Source: Phytophthora quininea
Taxonomy: Eukaryota > Oomycota > Peronosporomycetes > Peronosporales > Peronosporaceae
Length of the DNA stretch: 64,000 bases
NCBI GenBank assembly: GCA_011947345.1
Contig: JAAVTG010000533.1
Location: forward strand, 33,926-97,925
Reading direction: 5' to 3'
Numbering within the stretch: position 1 is the first letter of the stretch; each line of letters opens with the position of its first letter. The notes below the pieces were generated by a model that saw nothing but the letters and a program-made list of their open reading frames with translations, did not search any database and was not told where the DNA came from. The position numbers and the translations under genes were made by a program. Shown here piece by piece: positions 44,058 to 53,779 of the stretch.

Positions 44058-47000
44058 TTACCAGTCCACCGACTGGAAGCGCTCGAGCGAGGCCTGGGCC
44101 TCCCCGAGGTCTTTCTGCACCTTGATGCGTTTGTAGAAAATGGGGCAGTCCCGACTGGAACACAACACATCTTGATGCAGACTGCCCTGGCAGTTCTGGC
44201 ATTGCGTCCAGAGCCTCGCAAACAAGTGCTCCAGCTCATTGACCGACTCCAGCTGGCGAGAAAACACTTCTGCCTCGCGCTCCACGCAGTTGCGGCATAA
44301 CGCTCCTTTGCCGTTCAGCGGCGCCTTACATCCCAGGCACTTGAGCTTCTTCACTGCAAAGTTCATCATACCGCCACTGTTTTGCTTCAATACGGGCTTG
44401 GAGCGCTTCAGTGTGTGCGCGCCATTCAGTAAATCCGACTTGACTTTGCTCAAGCCAATAATCGGCTCGAAGATACGCTCTAGAGGGTTCTGCAACTGCT
44501 GCTTCATGTAGTAGTCGCAATCGATAGGCACATTGTTCTCCAGTGCATACACTGGGTCCTCGGCCTTCTCATACAGCGGCGTAGCCTTACCCTTGTCGAT
44601 GATCACGTAGGCAATGCGCTCACCCAGCGCCGGGGCTGATCCAGCATCACGCTTACGCATACGCTCAGCTAGCTCTGTGTGCGCCTGCTTAACCTTATAG
44701 TCGTTTTGATCCACAGTCTTCCTCAAGCCCTTCGTGATCACCAGGAGCGAAATATCGATACGGTTCTGCAGCAAGTCCGCAATTACATTTTTGTGTACGA
44801 GATGGCACCCGGCACATCTCGATCGATGAGGATCTTGCGCAGCACCGACTCCACCATGCGTCGTACGAGCAAGCAATTATCACGACGCACAGTCTCTAGA
44901 CCCTTGGAGTCCAGCTTATCGTACTTGTCAGGCTTCGTCCAGAGCAGTCCGGCGTATCGCTTCTTGTTCATCAACAGGTACGGAAAGTATACCTTTTCGA
45001 ACTCGAGCTCAATTGGGTTGGGGAAAATATCGGATACGCGTTTGGCAGCCTCTTCAGCCAGCGGCATGGCTTCCTCAACCGTATCAACGCCAAACTTGAC
45101 CATTACGGAGTCAGTATCACCGTACACGACCTGCGCGTCCGCCTTGTATCCGTTGGCGACTGTGTAGACGCGCTCAACTTCCTCTCGCGTACGGAACAAT
45201 AGCTGCCGCCCATATGCCGTGGTGCTAGATGCAATGGGGATGCAAGGAAGCTGGCCGACGATGGCTCCCGTGAAGCCGTACACGGAGTTAGCGCTCACCT
45301 TCAGTGCAAGTTGCCGCCCGTTCTGCACGGCCTTCTCCATGGGGTCAGTGGCAGCATTCATATCACGCTTTGCTCGCTTTCGGGCTGCCAACACTTCCTC
45401 CAGAATCAACGGCAAAATGCCTTTCTTTTTCTTGCTTGTGACGAAGATGTCGCCTGATGGAGATTTCTGGTAGTCTCCGGGGCCAGCTTGTCGATATCTC
45501 CCGGAGCGACCAGTGTTGAGTAGCATAAGTTGAATGCCTGCATGATTGACGGATACAGCGACGCAAAATCCAACGTCGCAATAGGCACCGAGTAGTAGGC
45601 CTTCTTTGGTTCAATCACCGTAGCGCCTTCATAGCCCACATCTTCACTGTTTTGTGAGCGCGGTAGTGTCGGCACGACAAGCGATGCATCTTTACACTTG
45701 CGCAAAAGCATCGAATACACCTTAATCTGCTGCCCACGCTCGATCAGGAAATCGATAGGAACGCCGGACACACGGGCCATCTCGATATGGTTCACAAGGT
45801 AGGAGAGCTTGTCCAATAGGCGCAACGGAAGGTATGCATCCTTCAAACAATATACCGCAAGACGGTGTCGGTCATCGTCCGTGCCTCGCTGCAAGTCACT
45901 GATAATTCCATGGGGCACGTCTTCTTTTGCTGGCCCAAAACTTGGCACTCACGGCATTCAGCGAGTACGAACTCAGCTGGTGACTTCGCCTCATAATTGG
46001 CAGCAGATCAAACATGCATCGCCCGTGAATCGTCGTCTTCACATTTTCACTTTTGCCGTACTGGGCGGAGCTAAACGTCTTCTTCTCCATATAAGCCGCC
46101 CTGTTACAGAGAACAAAACCAGTCAGTTTAGCACCCCTAGATCTAAATAAAACATTAAACATACGAGTGCGCCAGGCGACCCAGGAGGTTGTAGTTTTGC
46201 AGCTTGAGCGTCTTGCCGCGGTTGAGCAGATACGGTACATCGAAATTAGCAATGTTGTAGCCCGTGATGATGTCCGGGTCCACTTCCTGCACAAACTCTG
46301 CCCACTTCTCCAGCATGTCTCCTTCCTCTTCAAACTCCATGACGTGAGCACCCACAATCGGTTTGCACGTGTCCAGCACGAACACATTGCGAATGATAGG
46401 CGTATGGGTTCCCTGTTCCTGAACAACATTGGCGATCTGGATAACCGGATCCTGCTCAGCCTCGGGAAGTGACCCTTCCTCCCCATACACTCGATATCAA
46501 AGCTCAAGATGCGGAAGGGTGCCACCTTGCCCCACTCTCCTTCAGGTGCGTGACTTACCACATTGTCGTAGGTGATATCAACCTCCAGTTGACAGCGAGA
46601 CTTTTTCTCCGTCTGGCTGCGTACTGAGTAGGTTCCCTTGGGAGCTTCCACCCAGTTGCATCCCTTGATCTCTTCATCAATCATAAACCGCAGAATGAAC
46701 GGCACGTTGCTCTCATATGTTTGGTAGGACCGAAACTCGCAGCCTGGCAGCGTCAATCCTGCCTCCAGAGTGCTCCGGAGCTTGGGCACGTAGCTGGGCA
46801 TGCTGAGAAAGACTTTCCAGAGTGTCGTGGTTTTGTCGAACTGGTAGCCGTAGATGCTCATCTTGTCCCTCACCACCTGCACCCCCACGACGCGACTACA
46901 AGAAGAGGAGTTGCTGCTTTGTCTCGCTGGGCCACCGCAGCGTCCAGCGCCTGCCGCACTTCTCCACATCGCTTCTCATCAAAGTTGTCGGGACATGCGC

Positions 47001-47385
47001 AGTAAAAGTAGGGCAACACGCCGTGAACGTGCATGAGGACACTGTGGCCCTCCATGGTGACGCCGTAGAGGCGGATGACGGCGGCGTTTTGATGCTCTGC
47101 GCTCAGTCCGGGCACAGCTGCGCCCTGCCTGGGATTCCTCTTCAAAGGAGGGGCGTCGTACATGTCGATGTCGATCCACTGGAAGGCCACAGACTCGCGC
47201 GACGGGTCGATGGGCTTGCTCAGCGACTTGCGCGGCCATGCGCTGGCCTTTGTGGCCACGGGCTGCATATGCTCGAGATCGTCGGCGAACGTGGTGGGCT
47301 CGGCCTTAGCACCATGCAGACCCGTGCGCGGACGCTTGGAGTCCCCATTTGCGGGGACGGCGGCCTCGCGCTTGATGCCGGCCAT
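44058..47385 (-). CDS. POLD1: DNA polymerase delta catalytic subunit
   Basis: The B-family replicative polymerase of lagging-strand synthesis, about 1,087 residues. Order of parts: polar N-terminus ([11 protein letters not shown]), exonuclease domain with SFDIEC (Exo I) and [17 protein letters not shown] (Exo II), palm motif [24 protein letters not shown], motif [13 protein letters not shown], and the C-terminal CysA zinc site ([12 protein letters not shown]) and CysB Fe-S site ([14 protein letters not shown]). Intron 46101-46164 splits the exonuclease domain (TC|G). At least five one-base indels break the frame (near 46915, 46497, 45945, 45480 and 44793, mostly at homopolymers), which cannot be real in a viable haploid copy. 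It is the clearest sign of base errors in this window. Confidence 0.92.
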
Positions 47386-47489
47386 CTCGATCTGGTGGTC
47401 CGATGCCTCGATGCAATTATGGCGGGAAAAGCTACATCCAAAATAAATGGTACGTGTTGAAGTACATACAAATACCAAGTACATCACAG

Positions 47490-48225
47490 ATTCATTTTGG
47501 GCCGTCGCAGACGCTGCTGCTGTCTCGCTTCCTGCGGCCCCGCCATCTCCGAACTATCGCTCCTGCTATCTGCAGCCGAGGTCCGAGCGTTAGAGGCCAA
47601 TGGGAACCCTGGCAGGCTCCTTCTATAGCCCTTTTCGAACTGCGCTGGACTGCAACTAACCTGATCATCACTCCTCCTTTCCTTCAGCCGAGAGCTGGTC
47701 GCTCGTCCGCAAGACCTGCAGCCAGCCGCCGCAGACTAGTCGCATCCAGAGGAACTCCTTCGTCGGTCAAGTGATGCTCGGCAGCTTCTTGCGCTTCTCC
47801 TACGACGTGGACGGCCCCTTCGCTTGTCGCGCCAACAAGTCGGCGCTGAGCGACGTTGCGATGCGCAGTCGCTACGGCAGCGATACCATGCGCTCACAGA
47901 TCAAGAGTACATGTCAATCACCACCATCATCACACGATCTGGTACCAACATTTCATGTTTTACTTTTCCTCAAGTTTTTGCTAACGCGCTGATGGTTTTT
48001 GTAGAACGACCTGAGTATTGTGGAGATTGATGCAAGCAATGGAGCTAATTCGGCAGCGAACCACACGCCGCGACGCGCTGGTGAGGGATGTCCTGGTGTT
48101 GGCAGACAAAGACGTCTGTGTGCTGCAGTGCGAGACCGTTGCTCGCAGTCGACCATGCGCCTCGGGAACGGGAAAGTGCTCCGCGTGGGCGTCCGAGTGG
48201 TGGAAGCTAGCTACGACATTCCTTG
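47490..48225 (+). pseudogene. Degenerate copy of the DUF4954-like gene, exons 1-2
   Basis: Bases 47500-47890 match, in inverted orientation relative to the gene at 21.0-21.6 kb, the end of exon 1, intron 1 (with its CCTTTCCTTCAG acceptor) and the first part of exon 2 (RNSFVGQ, LRFSYDVDG, FACRANKSALSDVAMR). About 150 bp of unrelated sequence follows, then 48030-48225 match the rest of exon 2 (RDALVRDVLVL, VCVLQCETV, GTGKCS). Several frameshifts and the inserted stretch rule out a product. Retention of intron 1 shows it came from a DNA duplication, not from retroposition. Confidence 0.75.
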
Positions 48226-48297
48226 CTTTCATGAAAGTAAAGATGATACAATTGATGAATTTTGGTTTTTCCCTGTGCTCATCGTCCTCGCCTCCGT

Positions 48298-48798
48298 TTA
48301 CGTGAAGGTCTTCTTGGTCATGATGGCGTAAAACTCCTCGGCGTTGATCTCTCCGTCCTGGTCCGTGTCCGCCCGCTCAATCATTTCCAGCAGCTCAGCG
48401 TCCGTCATGGTCTCGCCCAGCTCTTTAGCCACGCGTTTGAGGTTGCGCAGCGAGATCTTGCCCGTCTGGTCATCGTCGAAGAGGTTGAAGACCTTCTGGA
48501 TGTCCTCGCGCGAGTCCTTGTCGCTCATCTTGGCCGTCATCATGTCCAGAAACTCCTCAAAGTCGATGCTGCCGCTGCCGTCCTTGTCGATGTCCCCGAT
48601 CATCTGGTAGATGGTCTGGTTCTTGGCCTCGAACCCCAGCGACTGCATGGCCGCCTTGAGCTCCTTGGGGTCGATCGTGCCGCTGCCATCCGTGTCGAAC
48701 AGGTTAAAGGCCTCGCGGATCTCCTCGATCTCTTCTTCGCTCAGACCCGGTCGCTCATACGTCTTGGCGTTGCGCTTCTGCGAGATGCGGCGAGCCAT
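48298..48798 (-). CDS. CETN: Centrin
   Basis: An intact, intronless 166-residue protein of typical centrin length. The basic N-tail ([20 protein letters not shown]) is followed by four EF-hands: [36 protein letters not shown] and [12 protein letters not shown]. Loop 3 ends in Asn, which is usual for centrins and weakens its calcium site. It ends in KKTFT rather than KKTSLY. It acts at basal bodies and centrosomes, and its presence with the CFAP92-like gene points to flagellated zoospores. It is one of the few conserved genes here with no frameshift. A Harbinger element lies 130 bp upstream of the start. Confidence 0.95.
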   Translation of the reverse strand: MARRISQKRNAKTYERPGLSEEEIEEIREAFNLFDTDGSGTIDPKELKAAMQSLGFEAKNQTIYQMIGDIDKDGSGSIDFEEFLDMMTAKMSDKDSREDIQKVFNLFDDDQTGKISLRNLKRVAKELGETMTDAELLEMIERADTDQDGEINAEEFYAIMTKKTFT

Positions 48799-48928
48799 TC
48801 TTCCCGTCCCAGCTTTCTGCGGCGTCCTTTAGGCTCGGATTTACGAAGTAACGGAAATGGCTGAAAAATTCCATAAAAATTATGTGTGCCACAAAGTCTT
48901 TTTGAGCGCTTAAGGCCCAATTCGCTTA

Positions 48929-48945
48929 GAGCACCTCCAACGCGG
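48929..48945 (+). repeat. Left TIR of Harbinger
   Basis: Seventeen bases starting GAGCACCTCC, right after TSD TTA. Confidence 0.75.
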
Positions 48946-48972
48946 AGGCCCCAAATCTCAAATTGAGCTCAA

Positions 48973-50230
48973 CTAGCCGAGCGCCGCCGGTACGCGACGG
49001 TGATTTATGGTTTGATGCAGCTGTGTGGACAGCCCGACTCTGCTACGCTCCGGCAGGATGATGTAACTTTTACACGAACTACTAAGTAGTTTAATCTAAA
49101 ACATACAGGCGTATAAAATGTTTCATGAAACACATGAAAATTGCCAAGTGCCATTTGTCCAACATAAAGCTAGGTTCTAGTTCGTAGTGGCAAACTGCTA
49201 CATCTAGCCTAGAAATGCACCTCGACTCCTAATCGAAAACCTGCGTGTACACGATGTTTCTCGTGCACACTCCTCCGTCCGGGTCTACCAACTCTGGATA
49301 CTCAATCAACGCCTTGAACTTGCTTCGAGAGGTCACGCAAGACAACGCCACATACAACTGGCCATGGGAAAAGCACGGGAAGCCAAGTACAGCCTCAAGT
49401 TTAACACTGTCTGACCTTGGGCCTTGTTAATCGTCATGGCGAATGCCGGTTCCACGGGGAACTGCTTTCGTCGTAGCCGGAAGGGGAAATCGGAGCTGTC
49501 GTCGTCGCTCACGAACATAATTCTCGGGATGAGTACTTCTTGGCCTGTTCGTTCTCCAGTCATAATTGTTGCTCTAATGATGTTGTCCTTCAAGTCGACG
49601 CTTCGTATACGCGTCTCGTTGCACAGTCCAAGATCCGGGTTCAGATTTCTCATCATCATGATGGGGATGCCCTTCGTGAGCAGTAGTCTGTGAGGTGGAA
49701 TCCCGTTCATGTTCACCGAGTGGAGGAACTCCTGCTCGAACAACGTTCCGTCATCATCCTCCACCGAGTCCACCGACAAATACTCCCGCGTTGTCTCCGG
49801 AAGTCGAGCTGCGACTGCCTCGTTGATTCTCCGTACCGTCTCGTTCGTAGTCGTCAAAATGGTCCGACTGGCAAAATATTCATCACTCGCAACCTCCGGA
49901 TTGGCAACGTCGGCATACATTGCGTCAATGATGCGGGTCATATCCCTTGGTATTGCCCTGGAGCTATTTCCTCGTCCTCGTTGTCTTCTACAGGAGGATT
50001 CGGGATCAGCATATCAGCAGGAATCTTGATGTAGTCATTGCCAAGATCCGCACGTTTTTCGTGCCGAACCTCTCCAACGGCAAGCACAAAATCAGAGAAA
50101 GAGAGGGTATCCTCGTCGTTTGGCTTCTCGCGCGGGCGGGCCAACGGACGACTATCACCTGGAACGACCACGACAGTAATCACGGTCCTATCCGAACGTT
50201 ACGCTGTTGCCCGTCTTACCACTGTTTTTG
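48973..50230 (-). mobile_element. Helitron remnant nested in Harbinger
   Basis: A minus-strand Helitron helicase gene (49229-50183) is followed by about 250 bp of non-coding sequence that ends CTAG at 48973-48976 next to T on the minus strand, as expected for a Helitron 3' end (CTRR|T). The Rep domain and most of the helicase are absent. I could not locate the 5' TC end, so the right boundary is approximate. No clear terminal hairpin is seen. Confidence 0.55.
49229..50183 (-). pseudogene. Helitron Pif1-like helicase, C-terminal part
   Basis: The landmarks are RTILTTTNETVRRINEAV, IPPHRLLLTKGIPIMMMRNL (motif of Helitron helicases), FAMTINKAQGQT (helicase motif V) and GQLYVALSCVTSRSKFKALI (motif VI). 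In motif VI the usual Arg of ALSRVTS is Cys. The frame shifts at least twice and the ATPase Walker motifs lie outside the fragment. Confidence 0.8.
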
Positions 50231-50713
50231 GATCAATACACAATAACACAAATTTAAATACAAATTTAACGCCACCAGGGCCATGGTCTCCTGCCGCCGG
50301 TCCAACCGTGGCAGCGGCTGCTCGGCGGCAGTGCTGTGCCAGAAGCTGCGCTGGCCGTCGCATGCCCGACACCGCCGCGAAGCGCTCCTGGCGCGTGGCC
50401 TCTCGTAGGCATACCACTCGATAAGCTCCTCGCAGCAAACGCAGCGGAGGCACTGATGGCCCAGGCCGTCGAGGTCGAGCGGCGCACACGTCACGTCGGC
50501 AGAGCAGCGAGCGCAGGTAACGTTCCCACGCTCCATCGCGTTTGGCTTTGGTTGTGTGGGACTACTATCGACCTCTTCATTAAGTACGTTTGGTGTGGGC
50601 CACCCTACTATTGGTGTGGTCCACGTCTCGGCCGCCTTCGCTCCGCTCGGCAGCGATTGGCTGAAACTCTTTTCGGCGAATGGGCGCCGCCGTCGCTGGC
50701 GCTTGGCAGCCAA
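50216..50713 (-). other. Cysteine-rich ORF of unknown status
   Basis: A 165-codon ORF contains CARCSADVTC and CLRCVCCEELIEWYAYE, a possible zinc-binding pattern. It lies between the Helitron remnant and the Myb-like ORF inside the Harbinger element. There is no recognisable family, and other frames are also open, so it may be fortuitous. Confidence 0.3.
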
Positions 50714-51074
50714 TGGCAGCGCCGGATCTTGTCCATCGAAACTCGGCGACAGACCGACCGACGGACAAACGGACAGACTGCAAGTCTCTAGTAGTAGTAG
50801 AAAGATTTGAGGTCAACGCGCTCGACCCCAAACGGAAATCTATTTGCGACCACGGCTGCGGCGACCTCAAATCCGGCGAATTTGGGGTTGACCTTTGGGC
50901 TGGTCTCAAACGGTCTGTGTCCTGCTACATCTGCCCCTTTCTACCTTTTACGCAGTCACCATGTGCCAGTGGGGGCCGGACGACAGGCTCATTTAACGTT
51001 TGGCGTGCAAATAGAGATCCGCCGCGGCAATAGTAGGCACACGAGGGCCCAACTGGGAACCACAAGAAGACAAG

Positions 51075-51786
51075 ATGATCGCGAAGGCGTGGGTGGCGGT
51101 GTCGACGGATCCTACAGTCGGCACGGACCAATCTGCCAGCGTGTTTTGGGATAAGGCGGCTTCACACTACAACAGCATCCGTCCTCGACGCCACGAGAAA
51201 TATATCCGACTTGCTGCTTCCGTGGCGAAGCGATGGAAGTTGCTGCGTTTGTGCGTTGGTAGATTTTGCGGCTGCTTCGCGGCAATTCTTCAGCTCAACG
51301 AGAGCGGCAAGAGTGCTGAAGACCACATCGAGGACGCCGTCACAATGTACGAGACCACGTACAGTCAATCGTTCGAGTTTTTGGATGCTTGGCGCGAGGT
51401 TCGTGACGAACCAAAGTGGAAGGACCTGCGCAACAGCTCTAACTTTAAGAGGCCAGGATCGAAACGCACCGGCAGTGAACACGGGGTGGCAACAGAGATA
51501 CAGAGGACTTGCTCGAGAATGTGCGACCGACTGGGGCAAAAAGGCAAAAACCGAGCGTTCTGTGGAAGCTAGTATTCAATGCATTGCCGACACTGCTGAG
51601 GGATTGTCGAAATCCAGCTCAGACAAGGTGGCGATCGCTGTAGAGCGTCTCAAGCTTTGTCGTGAGCGAGAAGAAAACCGACTTTTGTTCCAGCCGACGT
51701 CTGGCTTGGACTCCATATCCAAACGGATTCTGGAGCTAAAAGACAGGCAATTCTGCATCGTCTGGAAGAGGTGTGTTTGGCAATGA
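51075..51786 (+). CDS. Harbinger-associated Myb/trihelix-like DNA-binding protein
   Basis: Landmarks MIAKAWVAVSTDPTVGTDQS, FWDKAASHYNSIRP, RWKLLRLCVGRFCGC, EDAVTMYETTYSQSFEFLDAW and DEPKW follow the pattern of the second ORF of PIF/Harbinger elements, which binds the ends together with the transposase. A shift near 51490 moves into the frame that ends at 51786 with a helical tail. The codon for the start is the first ATG in frame. Confidence 0.65.
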
Positions 51787-51961
51787 CTTGATTTTTTTGT
51801 CAATTGTTTACTTCTGCAAGATGTGAAATAACAGGAGGCAGCTGGTATGAGCTCGGCGCAAAACGGCAGCGGTGATGCTGAAGCCAGTGAAAACGCTGTG
51901 CAATATCCTAACACCAACGTCTAACTCGACATCGTTGCGCAGTCAATTGTGTGAGCTACTT

Positions 51962-53500
51962 TTACGTTCTCCGGGACCGACCCTGCATGCTCCAGACGTG
52001 ATCAACCAAGGCCGACTTTAACTCTCGATGTTTGGCTTCGAGTTGGATAGCAATGCGTCTTTGAATAAATTCGTTCAGTGTCAAGCGAGTCTCGTAATTG
52101 TTATCTTCCTGTCGAAGTTGGGTGATGCTGGCCTCCTCGTCTTCGGACGGCGAATCCGAGTCAGACCTGGGTGCGTCGTCGGCTCTGTGGTGCGGTTGAA
52201 GAATTGCCGTCGCGTCGACACAGTTAGCGTGGTTATCCTCCACGACCATGTTGTGAAGGATAACGCACGCTTTCGTGATGATCAGCAAGGCGTTGGTATG
52301 CCAGTTCCTACTAGGGTACTTCAGGATTCTAAATTTCGCGTGTAAGACCCCAAAAGCTCTCTCGACGTCGTTCCGCACGGCCTCTTGTTGCTCGGCAAAG
52401 GCTTTTGCTTGGCATTCACTGGCTTCGATATAATGGAGATGAAGCATAAGTATGGGGTATATTTCGTCGACAAGATAATACGGCTGCAGAAACGTCTTGC
52501 CGACGACTACGAAATCCAGCGAGCGAATGTCGTCAGCCTGTAGTACTTGGCGACTGAGCAGCGGTGAACGTTCAATAATATTAATGTCTGAAAAGCACAA
52601 AACACTCAAGGTATGAGCATACTACAGTAGTGTCCAGTGAAACTAGAGTACGCACCATTATTTGAACCTGCACTATCGAAGTAGAAGTGTAAAATCCACA
52701 GCCTTTTGTCAGCTATAATGTCAAGCACAACTGTAGGTTTCTTCTCCTTGCCTTGCAACTGGCCCTTGAGCGAAGCCGGACACAGTTCCCATTGCCAATG
52801 TATACAATCCAGAAAGCCGATACAGCCCGGAAAACCTCTTGTCTCGGACTCCTGTAACTGCAGTTGAATATCATCACGCATCGGCTCCCGCAAGTACTCC
52901 TTCTCGAACGAAAAATGACAGCTTCGCATAACCTTTTTCGTAGTACAAGATTGTACTCTCACTTCCACGAATCTTATCATCGAGTGAGTCGGCAGGGTAG
53001 TCGTAGCTAAGCATTCGGATAGCAGCAGAATATTTCTGTAACGTCGATAGACCGGGCTTGCCTAGTGCATCAAACCGGAGTTCAAACTGGCGGTCGCATG
53101 CCACGACGGTCACCATCACGTTCATGAAAAGTGAGCGACGCATACGGAATCGACGCACGAACGGTCGTCAGAATAGATCGGTCTCTCACATTAGTAATCC
53201 CTCCACAAACGCTCATGGCCCTCCAGAGCCTCTCGAGCCACGTTGGAGAACGTCCAGGACGCGACCCACCGTGCTTTCTTTTGCACAATTTACCTACTAG
53301 CGGCAACAACAGCGCGGCAAATTGTTGCTTCAACACCAAGAGTTAGATCCGTTTCAGACGCTACCATTCTTACCTCCTCGCTGCTGCTCTCATCCTCGCT
53401 CTCCCAGAGATCCTCTTCCGACGAGGAATCCATCCGTCCCTTCGATATGCGTTCTGGATGAGGCCAGTTGGTTGGGGATGGTCGCTCCCAAACCTCACAC
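51962..53500 (-). pseudogene. Harbinger DDE transposase
   Basis: The C-terminal domain is clear: GFPGCIGFLDCIHWQWELCP (first catalytic Asp), VVLDIIADKRLWILHFYFDSAGSNN (second Asp region), and RNDVERAFGVLHAKFRIL with VILHNMVVEDNHANC (third acidic residue and the Plant_tran/DDE_4 signature). The N-terminal part is in separate frames (52874-53158 and upstream). An intron at about 52610-52680 is possible. Other breaks look like mutations or errors. Confidence 0.75.
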
Positions 53501-53552
53501 ACAAAACGTAAGATTTCCGTTTAGATTTCGATTTGAGGTCAATTTGAGGTCC

Positions 53553-53569
53553 CGCGTTGGAGATGCTCT
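53553..53569 (-). repeat. Right TIR of Harbinger
   Basis: The reverse complement starts GAGCATCTCC and matches the left TIR at 16 of 17 bases. TSD TTA follows. Confidence 0.75.
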
Positions 53570-53779
53570 TAGATATCGAGAGTCATACTTGCCATTACAA
53601 AAGGCTTATCTGACGATTCGATCTAAGTTTCGTGAGTTAGTCGTTACCATGATAAAAATGAAGGCACTCGTGTCTATAATGTTGGCCAAACTTTTAAGGT
53701 GTTTATTTTTGTTCACTATTTTTAACGTTTAATAATGATTGGGTACCTTCCTTCTGGTGGGGTTGGGGTGACGTCCTCC

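Larger units (their letters stand above)
48929..53569. mobile_element. PIF/Harbinger DNA transposon with TIRs and TTA target duplication
   Basis: The ends are GAGCACCTCCAACGCGG (left) and, reverse-complemented, GAGCATCTCCAACGCGG (right), with one mismatch. TTA directly flanks both (48926-48928 and 53570-53572), the 3-bp duplication expected for Harbinger. Inside are the two genes of the superfamily: a Myb/trihelix-like ORF (+) and a DDE transposase (-). A Helitron remnant is nested at the left end. The transposase has disrupted frames, so the element is probably not autonomous now. Confidence 0.8.
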
